Assembly (NCBI RefSeq): GCF_902702915.1
Contig: NZ_LR738849.1
Span: 3,302,001-3,366,000, forward strand
Source: Desulfovibrio sp. 86
Lineage (GTDB): Bacteria; Desulfobacterota; Desulfovibrionia; Desulfovibrionales; Desulfovibrionaceae
DNA: 64,000 nt
Direction: 5' to 3'
Below are positions 40,874-49,620 of this stretch, piece by piece. Positions within the stretch are counted from its first letter, which is position 1. Each line of letters begins with the position of its first letter. The translations under genes and the position numbers were made by a program. The notes beneath the pieces were generated by a model. It was not told where the DNA came from and ran no database searches. It saw only the letters and a list, made by a program, of their open reading frames with translations.

Positions 40874-41317
40874 TCAGTTATGGGTTTCATGACCATGCTG
40901 GGCATGGTGGCCGTCATGTGCATGGTCGTGCCTGTGTTGGCCATCTTTATTGTGACCACATTTACAATTGGCGCAGTTGCCCTTGCAAACATGCTTTTTT
41001 TCTTGCTGGATAATGACCCTGTTTCCAGTCACGGCCATGTCAAAACCGCTTTTGCCCTTGAAAATGACCTGATCTTTATTAAATCCATTCAGGATCATGG
41101 ACGTTTTGAAAGAATCCACAACCGAAGGGTTGGGGTGTTGTATCTGGCGTACATCAATGAAAATACGCTTGCAGGCGGCGTGATTGTGCTGAAGAAGATC
41201 AAGTACTGCATTGGCCTGAGGAGGATCAAATTGATCATTGAGGCAAATGTGGAGGTTTTCGTTGCTGAAGCGGTGGGTAACGTCTGAGTTCTGAGTGGAA
41301 CTGCCATTGTGCGCCAT
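40874..41317 (-). CDS. STAS-like protein with His/Cys-rich metal-binding tail
   Basis: A 147-residue protein starting at the ATG at 41317 (GGAGG 6 nt upstream). Residues about 17-105 have the alternating strand/helix look of a STAS or anti-sigma antagonist fold (LHICLNDQFDPPQANAVLDLL, RIFIDVRQIQHPNPSVVDSF, GFDMAVTGNRVII). The C-terminal 37 residues are a tail of four Cys (111, 115, 118, 120) and about a dozen His with few hydrophobic residues, a probable Zn, Ni or Co binding segment. It is encoded upstream of the porin with 160 bp between them. I know of no named family with this combination; the STAS reading is uncertain. Confidence 0.65.
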   Translation of the reverse strand: MAHNGSSTQNSDVTHRFSNENLHICLNDQFDPPQANAVLDLLQHNHAACKRIFIDVRQIQHPNPSVVDSFKTSMILNGFNKDQVIFKGKSGFDMAVTGNRVIIQQEKKHVCKGNCANCKCGHNKDGQHRHDHAHDGHHAQHGHETHN

Positions 41318-41350
41318 GCTTTCCTCCAGGATGCGTTGTTGACTGGGCGC

Positions 41351-41379
41351 AAAATGACATTTTTGAAAAGCGATGTCAA
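41351..41379 (-). promoter_or_regulatory. Candidate promoter of the STAS/His-tail gene
   Basis: On the minus strand a perfect TTGACA (41374-41379) lies 17 bp from CATTTT (41351-41356), a poor -10. The predicted start is about 25-30 nt before the ATG. A second TATAAT further up (about 41405) lacks a matching -35. Confidence 0.35.
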
Positions 41380-41858
41380 TAAAAATGAAATTGTTTTTCA
41401 AATTATAGGAGTGCGACGCTGGTAACTTCCCTGATTAATTGATGAAAAGAAATGATGTTTTCGTGAAAAAAAAGGTTGAAAAACTTCAGAAATATTATGG
41501 TGTTAGATCTGAGCGCATGACGCCCAACATGCCTTTAGCGATGTCAGATGGAGAGCTGCAGAACAGTTATACAGCGAAATTACTCCTACGATTGTAGGAA
41601 CAGACATTTACCTTCAAGACAATATGTGTGCTTCATATTGTCATGCTGCAAAAAAAAGTAAGACGCTTTTTTATAATATGCTAAAATACAATAAGAATTT
41701 TTGAGGGTCGAGGCGTGGGGAGGGACCCTTTTACAAACGGGGCCCTTCCCCACAAAGCGCATCAAAAGTAACATGCGCTAACGAGAATCAGCCGTTGTCC
41801 CCATGGGGGACAACGGCTGATTCTCGTATAAAAAACGTGTTGCAGGTTGCGGAAATAG
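41380..41858. other. Intergenic, two hairpins
   Basis: A GC-rich hairpin (GTGGGGAGGG at about 41715 with CCCTTCCCCAC at about 41744) and a large inverted repeat (41781-41826) lie here. They probably end the YhaN transcript coming from the right. A small frame at 41586-41774 has no SD and a stop-prone surrounding, so I do not call it. Confidence 0.4.
41781..41826. terminator. Long inverted repeat downstream of yhaN-like gene
   Basis: ACGAGAATCAGCCGTTGTCCCC and its complement GGGGACAACGGCTGATTCTCGT flank a two-base centre, with one extra G in the right arm. The stem is about 22 bp. There is no T run on either side, so it may act as a factor-assisted terminator or RNA processing signal. It begins 33 bp after the yhaN-like stop. 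Confidence 0.6.
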
Positions 41859-44800
41859 TCAGGCGGCGCGGATTTGCCCCTGCTCAACACAAAAGAGGGC
41901 CGCTCCTGGTTCTGCCTTGCGCAGCAGATCCACCATATGGGGCTGGCAGGTAAAATACAGGAGCTGATGCCCCCTGCTGCTGCCCGAGTCCGTCAGGTCC
42001 ACAAAAGCCCTGGCCGTGCGCTCAGCCCTTTGCGGGTCAAAGTTGACCAGAACTTCATCCATAATAATGGGAAGAGGAACGGCGTGCGCCGCATGGTTCT
42101 TGATATAGGCCAGACGCAGGGCCAGATATGCCTGCTCACGCGCGCCTCTGCTGAGATTTTCTGGGGCAAGGGCTTCGCCTTGGGCGGGCAGGATATTCAG
42201 CGTCTTGTCCTCAAGAGAAGCGCTGATGCCGAGCCAGCGGCGACCGGTAATGCGGGCAAATATTTCTGAGGCAAGCCGTATGACTTCAGGTTGCCTTTCG
42301 CGTTCAAAATTACGCTTGGCAGCTTCAAGAATGGCGCGCGCCAGGGCCCGGCGGCTCCAGTCATAGGCCATACGCTGCATGGCTTCTTCAAGAGCGGCAG
42401 CTTCCTGCTGCAACTGCGCCAGCTCCTCATTGTGCGACAGCATTGCAACGCCGGAGCGCAGGGTGCTCACCCTGTCGCCCAATTCCTGCTCCTTGCCCTG
42501 AAGTTCAAGCAGTTCTTCGTTGATGTTTGCGCAGCGCTTTTCCTGGGCTTCCTGGCTTTCAGTTTCGAACTGGGGCAGGAATTCTTCCAGGGGGCATTTG
42601 TCGGCAGCAAGGCGCAGGGCATCTTCAAGGTCAAGACGGCGTTGTGCAAGGCTGCGCTGTTCTTCATGGCGCGCGGCCTGCCGCAAAAAGTCTTCGGCGT
42701 CCGTTGCTCCTGCCAGGGCAAGCAGGCTGCGTTCTGTGTGGATGGCGGAATCCAGGGCTGCCTGAGCGGCGCGCGCTTCGCTTTCAAGCTCCACCAGTTC
42801 CTGATCCAGCCCAAGACGGCGGGTCTGGGCCACGGCCATGGCTTCTGCCTCTTCCAGCGCAGCGTCCAGACTGGCCAGCCAGTCCGGGGCATCGTCGGCT
42901 CCAGCCAAGGGAGGGCGATCCAGGTTGGCGAGATGCTGCGACAATGGGTCACGCAGGGCAGCCATCTCCGCCTGGCTCTGCGCCAACTCAATGCGTGCCC
43001 GTTCCAGCGCGGATTCGGCCGACAGGCAGTTTTCCATATACTTGAAAGCTTCACGCACAGTTTCAGGATCAAGATCCGTACCCAGTCCAAGCCCTTCAAG
43101 GCAGTGAGCCCACTGCGCACGTGCTGCATTCAGGCGATCCTCAGCCGCACGCAATTCGTCGGTGGCTTCATTCTGCCGTACTTTGCAGCGCTGCCTGTCG
43201 CTTTCGGCATTTTGCAAGGCGGCTTCGGCCTTGATGCGTTGTTCACGCACGGCGTCAGCCTCCCGGCAGGATTCCAGTATCTGGTGCGCGATCTCGGCAA
43301 GAGCGTCGGAAAGATTTTCGTCAGGCTGTAAAGGCTGCGCGCCATTGGGCATGACCGGGAGGCGTTCCGCCACCGCTGCCATCTTGCGCATGCGCTCTTC
43401 GGTGCGCGCAAGGTCTTCTTCAAGCGCGCCGAGTTCCGCCTGGGCGGCGGCAACGCCGCTGTAGGCCAGTCTGGCGGCTTCCGCTCTGGCAAAAAATGCC
43501 GCAGCGCCTTCCGGAGCGGGGACATTGCCCACCTTGAGGGAGAGCATGAATTCATGCCAGCGGCGTCGGGTTTGCTGCACGACGCCCTCAACTTCCTGAC
43601 ACAGCGCCTGCCGCCTGCTGACCTCGGTGCGCGCGAGATCCGTGGTGCGCTTGAGCCCTTCCATATCCTTGCGGGCGCGCTCTTCGTGAAAGCATTGCTC
43701 GCGCTCGCGTTCGAGCAGTACTTCCATTGCTTCCAGAGTGACCATATCCATGCTCTGCACCTGCGCTGTCCGGCAGAGTTGGCGGGCCTGTTCTTCCAGT
43801 TCGACCACGTGGTTGGAGCATGCTTCACGGCGGTTTTGCAGGCTGGCCAGTTCCTTTTTGCGGCGTTTGGCCTCAGGGCCATTGTGCGGCAGCCCGCCAG
43901 CCAGAAAACCCACGCCACAAAGCAGAATGAGATAGCCAGACCAGAGGTTTATGGGAAAATCCAAACCTTCGTTCAGCGAAATGACAGTCAGGCCAAGTCG
44001 CCAGTATGTGAGCAGCATGCCAACACCTGACACAAAAAAAATCAGGCCCAAAAGCAGTAATGGAAGATTTTTAATACTTTTGACAGGCGGTTCACTGTCC
44101 AGCCTTGCGTCCAGTTCATTGAGCCGCAGCCTTTCCGTCTCAAGCGTTGATGAAAGGGCGCGCAAAGAGCGGAGGGCTGCCGTTTGCCCGTCCAGGTGTT
44201 CGCGGGTGGGGCCGTTTTTGCCGCGCTGCTCCTCGCGCAGGGCATCCATGCGGGCCTTGACGGAGAGCAGATGTTCCTCGGCTTGCTGCACGGCCTGGGC
44301 CGCTTCACCAGCATGATCCAGACGCTCCTGTACGCTGGCCGCCAACTCAAGGGCTTCGTCCTGGCGGGCGAGCAACGCGTCCAGAGTCGCCACGGCTCCG
44401 CTGTTGGCTTCCAGGGTTGTACCGCCAGAAAGCTTCAGCGGAGTGAGCGCACGGGCAAAGGTGGTACGCGCTTCGAGCACGGCACGCTGGCGCAAAGGAA
44501 TCTGGCGTCGGGCCTCTTCCTGGCGAGCCAGGGACTGGCGTAGCGTGTCGCGCTGGTCGTCATCCAGGGCGGCCACCGGAACAGGGAGCAGCGCCAGATT
44601 ATTTTGATGTGCAACCACTTCACGCTCGGCGGCTTCCACATCGCGGTTGCACTGGTTCAGCGTATCCACTGCGGCCTGGTGCGCGGACACGGAAGCAGTC
44701 ATTTCGCGCGCCTGTTTTTCAAGATCTTCACGGGCGAAAAGTGAGCGGTCAGTCAGACGGATGCGGTCACAGCTCCAGTCCGGGCCAAGGCGCGCCAGTT

Positions 44801-45872
44801 CGCGGGCGAGATCCTCCTCAGCGCGGCGGCAGCGGTCTTTTTGCGCGGGGAGGGCAGTCAATGCCTGCCGGTAGCCGCTTTTGCGTTCCGCCAAACGGCG
44901 CAAAGCCGGCAATGCCTCCAGCAGGGGCATATCCAGCCGCACCGCATCACGACGCTCGCGCAAGAGATCAAGTTTTTCTTTGCGGGCGGCGTGATGACGC
45001 TCGCAGCTTTCCCTTGCTTCCTGAGCGCGGGCCAGACGGGCCTGAGCGTCTTCGGGGAAAGATTCGTTGACAGGCCCGAGCCGCTCCAGGGCGGTGCAGA
45101 CCATGCGCCATTCGTTCCATTGCAGCCAGACGCCCAACCGGCGTTCCAGCAGTCGCCGTTCCTCTTCCAACTGGGCTTTATAGCCTCGGATCTCGGTCAG
45201 TTCGTCGCGTTTTTGATCCAGTTCACGGGCGAGGTCGTCAAATCCGGCCTGTTGCTGGCGCAGTTCGGCAATACGCTGGCGCAGTTCGTTGAGCTGCTTG
45301 AGGGCCTGATTGAGAGGTGGTTTACTGCCGCCGGACTTGAAGATCTCGTCATTCTGTTTTTTCAGGATATTGAGCACTTCGCCGGGGGCGCGCAAGCCGG
45401 GGCCAAAGCTGGCGCCATAAAGGGCATGGCGCACGCTTTCGCCGGTGAGGTTGCCCATATGTTCCAGTTCGCTGAGGCTGAAACCGAAAACATTGCGGTA
45501 TACGTCTCTGCTGACGCCCGAAAGCAGGCGGCGTAAAACGTCTTCATCAAGGGGTTTGCCCTGGCCGTCCGTAAGGGATACCTGTCCGTTTGCGCTGCCC
45601 GGACGGCGCGTCAGCCGTAAAAGCTGCGCATCATCCGCGCGCAGGGTCAGGCTCCCGCCTGCCGTGCCACCGCGCAACGCGCCGGGAATGAGCTTGCCTT
45701 CCTTGCTGTTTGGGGCCGGATAGCCCGCCAGGGTGGAGCGCAAAAATTCCAGACACGTGGACTTGCCCGCTTCGTTTTCACCCAGAAAAATGGTGAGGCC
45801 GGGGCCAAGCCCCTCAACCGTTACATCAGAAAAAATGCCGAATCCGTCCATATGGAAGGACTGGATATACAT
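41859..45872 (-). CDS. SbcC/YhaN-like membrane-associated ATPase
   Basis: A 1337-residue SMC-type ATPase. Walker A GENEAGKST at residues 31-39, the FGFSLSELEHMGNLTG segment, then long coiled coils. A pair of hydrophobic segments in the middle (LPLLLLGLIFFVSGVGMLL and SGYLILLCGVGFLAGGL, near residues 605-665) is characteristic of the YhaN subgroup and not of SbcC. The ABC signature (LSRGAREQAYLALRLAYI) and Walker B (PLPIIMDEVLVNFDP) are near the C-terminus. It pairs with the nuclease encoded just upstream (TGATG overlap); the role is DNA end processing or repair, possibly at the membrane. Confidence 0.88.
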   Translation of the reverse strand: MYIQSFHMDGFGIFSDVTVEGLGPGLTIFLGENEAGKSTCLEFLRSTLAGYPAPNSKEGKLIPGALRGGTAGGSLTLRADDAQLLRLTRRPGSANGQVSLTDGQGKPLDEDVLRRLLSGVSRDVYRNVFGFSLSELEHMGNLTGESVRHALYGASFGPGLRAPGEVLNILKKQNDEIFKSGGSKPPLNQALKQLNELRQRIAELRQQQAGFDDLARELDQKRDELTEIRGYKAQLEEERRLLERRLGVWLQWNEWRMVCTALERLGPVNESFPEDAQARLARAQEARESCERHHAARKEKLDLLRERRDAVRLDMPLLEALPALRRLAERKSGYRQALTALPAQKDRCRRAEEDLARELARLGPDWSCDRIRLTDRSLFAREDLEKQAREMTASVSAHQAAVDTLNQCNRDVEAAEREVVAHQNNLALLPVPVAALDDDQRDTLRQSLARQEEARRQIPLRQRAVLEARTTFARALTPLKLSGGTTLEANSGAVATLDALLARQDEALELAASVQERLDHAGEAAQAVQQAEEHLLSVKARMDALREEQRGKNGPTREHLDGQTAALRSLRALSSTLETERLRLNELDARLDSEPPVKSIKNLPLLLLGLIFFVSGVGMLLTYWRLGLTVISLNEGLDFPINLWSGYLILLCGVGFLAGGLPHNGPEAKRRKKELASLQNRREACSNHVVELEEQARQLCRTAQVQSMDMVTLEAMEVLLEREREQCFHEERARKDMEGLKRTTDLARTEVSRRQALCQEVEGVVQQTRRRWHEFMLSLKVGNVPAPEGAAAFFARAEAARLAYSGVAAAQAELGALEEDLARTEERMRKMAAVAERLPVMPNGAQPLQPDENLSDALAEIAHQILESCREADAVREQRIKAEAALQNAESDRQRCKVRQNEATDELRAAEDRLNAARAQWAHCLEGLGLGTDLDPETVREAFKYMENCLSAESALERARIELAQSQAEMAALRDPLSQHLANLDRPPLAGADDAPDWLASLDAALEEAEAMAVAQTRRLGLDQELVELESEARAAQAALDSAIHTERSLLALAGATDAEDFLRQAARHEEQRSLAQRRLDLEDALRLAADKCPLEEFLPQFETESQEAQEKRCANINEELLELQGKEQELGDRVSTLRSGVAMLSHNEELAQLQQEAAALEEAMQRMAYDWSRRALARAILEAAKRNFERERQPEVIRLASEIFARITGRRWLGISASLEDKTLNILPAQGEALAPENLSRGAREQAYLALRLAYIKNHAAHAVPLPIIMDEVLVNFDPQRAERTARAFVDLTDSGSSRGHQLLYFTCQPHMVDLLRKAEPGAALFCVEQGQIRAA

Positions 45873-47179
45873 CAGCGAACCTCCAGAAGGTCAGTGCAAA
45901 GGCGTTGGGCCTCCTCAAGGAGCGCCTGCATCTGGGCGTCGTCAGGCTGGGCCAGAATCTTGCGCAACTGCCCATGGGTGAACAGTGGGGCCAGGGCCGG
46001 GCCCGCCACCTCCTGAAAAGCTTCATGACTTTCACCCATGCGCCGGGCCATGCGGAGCGTTTCGCCAAGAAGATCCTCGCGCTGCAGGTACTGGGCGGGA
46101 TCCGTGGCCGGGCTCGTGTCCATGCGCAAGTCCTTGACCCATACTCCGGGCGTGCCGCTGGCAAGGTGCCCAAGGCGTTCCAAAAGGTCTTCCTGATTGC
46201 TGGCGTCGCGCAGGACGGCGTCAAGGGCAGTGCGGCCATGCAGGTTTACGCGCGCAAGCAGGGCTTCGCACCCGGGATCGGTATCGCTGGCGGCCTGGTC
46301 AAGGCATTGAACCAGATGGTTTTCCACCTGGTCAATCTGGTCAGTGCCGTTCAGGTCCAGATCCAAGGTGGCCCACTGCACGGGCCCAAGACGCATGAAT
46401 TCCGCATTACAGCGCCATGCGCACTGGGTGGCGGACGGCTCCGCATCAAAGTTTTCAGCCCGGGCCGTGACCAGGAGGCAGCCGCGGGGGCCGGTCTCAT
46501 TGATGTGCAATCCCTGACTATTGCCGCTGTAGGCAATAAAGGGCTCATCACACAGTATACGGCGCTCGTGCACGTGTCCAAGCGCCCATGCGTCCAGTCC
46601 GGCGCTTTTGAGGTCGTCCAGCGAGCAGGGCGCATAGCGGTCAGCCTTGCTTTCACCCTCTACAGTGCAATGCAGCACGCCGAGTTGAAAACACGTTTGT
46701 TCGGCATCACGCCGGAACAATCGGGCCAGGTTGCGTCCTTCACGGATTTTGGCGTGACTGATGCCATGTATGACGGCCAGGGGTTTTCCATCTTTTTCAA
46801 TGAGATGACGTTCAACCTCAGGGCCGAAGATGGTCACATTGTCAGGCCAGCGGATGGAAGCGAGCAGTGAATTGAGCGGATCATGATTGCCGTGGGCGAT
46901 AAAAACGCGCACCCCCGCATCCCGCAGGCGCAAGCAGCCATCGCGAAGGCGCAATTGGGCTTTGACGCTGCGATCTTCTTCATTATACACATCGCCAGCC
47001 AGCACGAGAAAATCGGGTTTTTCCGTTTCGCACAGGCGAAAAAGCCGGTCCAGCGCTTTGAAGGTGGCTTCATGCAGCAACTTGGACAAATGGCCGCCTT
47101 GAGCGGTTTCGCGCGAAAGCCCGCGAAAAGGGGTGTCCAGATGCAGATCGGCTGCGTGGATATAACGTACAACGTCCAT
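45872..47179 (-). CDS. SbcD/YhaO-like DNA exonuclease (metallophosphoesterase)
   Basis: A 435-residue calcineurin-like phosphoesterase. All metal-site motifs are visible: DLHLDTPF, GDVYNEED, GNHDPLN and GHVHER. The start is the ATG at 47179 (MDVVRYIHAADLHLD) with GAGG 7 nt upstream. The C-terminal half has the extra cap region that distinguishes the YhaO/SbcD nucleases from simple phosphatases. Stop and YhaN start overlap by one base, so the two are made together as a nuclease-ATPase complex. Confidence 0.9.
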   Translation of the reverse strand: MDVVRYIHAADLHLDTPFRGLSRETAQGGHLSKLLHEATFKALDRLFRLCETEKPDFLVLAGDVYNEEDRSVKAQLRLRDGCLRLRDAGVRVFIAHGNHDPLNSLLASIRWPDNVTIFGPEVERHLIEKDGKPLAVIHGISHAKIREGRNLARLFRRDAEQTCFQLGVLHCTVEGESKADRYAPCSLDDLKSAGLDAWALGHVHERRILCDEPFIAYSGNSQGLHINETGPRGCLLVTARAENFDAEPSATQCAWRCNAEFMRLGPVQWATLDLDLNGTDQIDQVENHLVQCLDQAASDTDPGCEALLARVNLHGRTALDAVLRDASNQEDLLERLGHLASGTPGVWVKDLRMDTSPATDPAQYLQREDLLGETLRMARRMGESHEAFQEVAGPALAPLFTHGQLRKILAQPDDAQMQALLEEAQRLCTDLLEVR

Positions 47180-47341
47180 GCGTGGCCTCACGTGGAATAG
47201 GTAGTGAATAAGCGCCAAACTTTAGACTTTTTCTTGAAGCAAGACAAGCGCGCACAAAGTTACGCAGGGCGCAGTGCTGCTATGGTCATGATTACCATGC
47301 AGCTACTATTCTCTGAAAGAACAAAAATATAATGGGGTAGG

Positions 47342-47932
47342 CTAGTTTCCGTTCAGGGTGCGCAGACGAGTGCACTCATTGGCCAGTTGCAGCAATTCCA
47401 GATTGTCGGGGGCTTCTTTGAGGCCGTTGCGTGCATGCCCGAGAGCGCGCACGTATTCTCCAGCGTTGAGCATGGCAGTGGCCATCATGGCAAAGACGGC
47501 CTGCTCGTCCTTGTAGTATTTCATGACTTCGGCGAAGCAGGCGTCAGCTTCAGAGGGCCGCCCCTCGGAGAGAAGTTTTTTGCCTTCCCTGAGATTGCGG
47601 TCAATGTTGAGCTTGCGTTGCAGGGTACTTTCGTAATCCTCCTCTTCAGCACTGTCTTGCAGCTTTTTATAACTATCTGATAATAATTGTAAAAGTTCTT
47701 TTTCACTGCCAGGTTGATAAGCAAGTGACGCAGGCAGGATATCTTTCAGGCCAGGGTCTGCGACCAATTCGCTGACAGTGGTGCGAAAGTCGCTGCGCAG
47801 GTCTGTGGGGGCAGGCTGCCCGCCCAAATCCTTGAGGGCTGTTATGGTCAGATAGAGGGCGCGCATGGGGTCGCGGCGGGCGCAACTGGCTTTGGCGCGG
47901 CCAAGGTCTTCACGGATTTTGCGAACGTTCAT
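47342..47932 (-). CDS. TPR domain protein
   Basis: A 196-residue protein. The ATG at 47932 (MNVRKIREDLGRAKASCARRDPMRAL) is chosen because GAGG is 5 nt upstream; the frame reaches 48028 but the added residues are unlike the rest. The N-terminal RALYLTITALKDLGGQ, the middle helices and the C-terminal ADACFAEVMKYYKDEQAVFAMMATAMLNAGEYVRALGHARNGLKEAPDN are TPR-like. Cytoplasmic, partner unknown. It is transcribed divergently from the glycosyltransferase gene. Confidence 0.7.
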   Translation of the reverse strand: MNVRKIREDLGRAKASCARRDPMRALYLTITALKDLGGQPAPTDLRSDFRTTVSELVADPGLKDILPASLAYQPGSEKELLQLLSDSYKKLQDSAEEEDYESTLQRKLNIDRNLREGKKLLSEGRPSEADACFAEVMKYYKDEQAVFAMMATAMLNAGEYVRALGHARNGLKEAPDNLELLQLANECTRLRTLNGN

Positions 47933-48354
47933 TAATACCTCATGTTCTCTGTGCATGCTTGAGGGCAGCGTATCTTTAAGAGCATACTTTTTCAAAGTTG
48001 ACGATATCCCCGCTGCGGCGTGTTTCACCCAGGGAGCGCAGCGCTTGCGCCTTCATGTCCTCTTACGCCTGCTCACGCAGCAGTCCGAGCTGCTTCAAAG
48101 TGGAAGTGAGATTGCTCCTGAATGCTAGATAATAAAAGCCTGTACCGTCAAGATGTTGCAGGTATGCGTCATAACAGTGGCATTGACGGCTGCGCTGGCT
48201 GCTTGTTATCCTGTTGCGCTACACAACAAAGGAATACTGCTTTTACGCATCGTTACGCATCCTGAACTTTGGGGCCATCCGGTTTACAGGCATGGGCAGA
48301 GCCATGCACGCACAGCAGGAACAGGCGCAGGCCGCTAACAGAAAAAGGAAAATT
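47933..48354. other. Divergent intergenic region, nothing specific seen
   Basis: This 422-bp gap holds promoters for the TPR gene (leftward) and the glycosyltransferase gene (rightward), by position. I find no consensus promoter, operator or RNA element that I can support. Confidence 0.4.
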
Positions 48355-49437
48355 ATGGCGCGCATTCTTTATGGCATACACGGCACCGGGCATGGGCATG
48401 CCATGCGTGGGCTGACCATCGCCCGCCGTCTCTCTCGCCACGAGTTCCTTTTTATCGCCAATGACGATGCGCCCAAGATCCTTGAGCCGGAGTTTCCTGT
48501 GCGCCGCCTGCCCAACCTGGGCACTGTGTTCAAAAATTACAAGGTGGATCTTGCGGCCACCATTAAAAAAGCCCTGCCCATACTTTGGCATCGTCAGCGG
48601 TACATTGATCAGGTTTCGCGTCTGATTGACGAATTCAAACCCGATGTCTGCATGACCGACCTTGAGTACTTTGTGCCCCGCGCCGCAGAAAGGGCGGGCC
48701 TCCCGTGTCTGACCCTGGACCACCAGCATGTGATCACGTGTTGCCGTCATGACCTTCCGCCGGACATGTGGTGGGACAGCTTTGTGCAAGGGCTGACGCC
48801 ACGGTATCTTTTTCGTCCCACGGCAGAAAATCTTATTATTTCCTTCTATGCTCCGCCGGTCTTGCCGCAGTATAAAGCCAGGATAGCGCCGCCCATTTTG
48901 CGGAACAGCGTTTTGGCGCTGAATCCGCGCGATGACGGGCATGTGCTGGTGTACCAAAGCAATTCCACGCACCGCAAACTGGTGGACTTTCTGCGTTCGG
49001 CCACCCGCAAAACCTGCTATGTTTTCGGGTATGACCGTGAAGAAGGGCAGGAGGATAATGTCATCTTCATGCGCAAGAGCGAAGAGGGCTTTTTGCGCCT
49101 GCTGGAAGGGTGCTCATATGTCATCCAGGGGGGCGGTCATACCCTCATGGGCGAGGCCCTGTATCTTGGAAAACCCATCCTCACCCTGCCTCTTAAAGCC
49201 ATGGTGGAGCAACGCTTCAACGCGATGTATATTGAGCGGCTTGGCTATGGCATGCAGGCCGACATGCTCACGCTTGCGCCGGAACTGCTGAACCGTTTTG
49301 AGGCCAGACTTCCCGACTACAAGGCGGCCATAGCCAGAGGCAGTTTTTGCGGTAATGAAACCGTGTTCGGTCTGATTGATTACTTTATCAGGCACGGTTC
49401 CTTGCCCACAGTGGGCACGCCCAAGGTTGAAGAATAA
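48355..49437 (+). CDS. Glycosyltransferase family protein (MJ1255-like)
   Basis: A 360-residue GT-B-type protein starting at the ATG at 48355 (AAAAAGGAAAATT upstream). The N-terminal GIHGTGHGHAMRGLTIARRLSRHEFLFIAN is the typical nucleotide-sugar fold start. The C-terminal donor-binding part reads EGCSYVIQGGGHTLMGEALYLGKPILTLPLKAMVEQRFNAMYI, as in MurG-like enzymes. It is a family often annotated as glycosyltransferase MJ1255 type, with unknown acceptor. No membrane segment, so a peripheral cytoplasmic enzyme. Confidence 0.82.
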   Translation: MARILYGIHGTGHGHAMRGLTIARRLSRHEFLFIANDDAPKILEPEFPVRRLPNLGTVFKNYKVDLAATIKKALPILWHRQRYIDQVSRLIDEFKPDVCMTDLEYFVPRAAERAGLPCLTLDHQHVITCCRHDLPPDMWWDSFVQGLTPRYLFRPTAENLIISFYAPPVLPQYKARIAPPILRNSVLALNPRDDGHVLVYQSNSTHRKLVDFLRSATRKTCYVFGYDREEGQEDNVIFMRKSEEGFLRLLEGCSYVIQGGGHTLMGEALYLGKPILTLPLKAMVEQRFNAMYIERLGYGMQADMLTLAPELLNRFEARLPDYKAAIARGSFCGNETVFGLIDYFIRHGSLPTVGTPKVEE

Positions 49438-49565
49438 GCTGAAGCATTTTACAAAAAAATTAAAGTAAAACTTTAATTGATACGTAAGACCGCAGTTTTT
49501 ATAGCCGTTTACGAAAGAAATGAGTTAACTGCGCTGCAAGGATTTTTCTAAAAACCCTTCCCACA

Positions 49566-49605
49566 AAATGCGAGTAGGCAGGCTTTTGCCTGCCTACTCG
49601 CATTT
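49566..49605. terminator. Bidirectional terminator
   Basis: AAATGCGAGTAGGCAGGC and GCCTGCCTACTCGCATTT form a perfect 18-bp stem with a TTTT loop. It sits between two convergent genes and each strand carries A/T runs at the base. Confidence 0.8.
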
Positions 49606-49620
49606 CAAGTGTTGAATGCC

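Noticed and set aside
40856..41287. A plus-strand membrane-like ORF opposite the STAS/His-tail gene
   Set aside because: The hydrophobic look comes from antisense of the His-rich codons; the minus-strand gene has a good SD and a coherent protein.
41586..41774. A 62-codon minus-strand ORF after yhaN
   Set aside because: No SD, no domain, and it overlaps a GC-rich hairpin.
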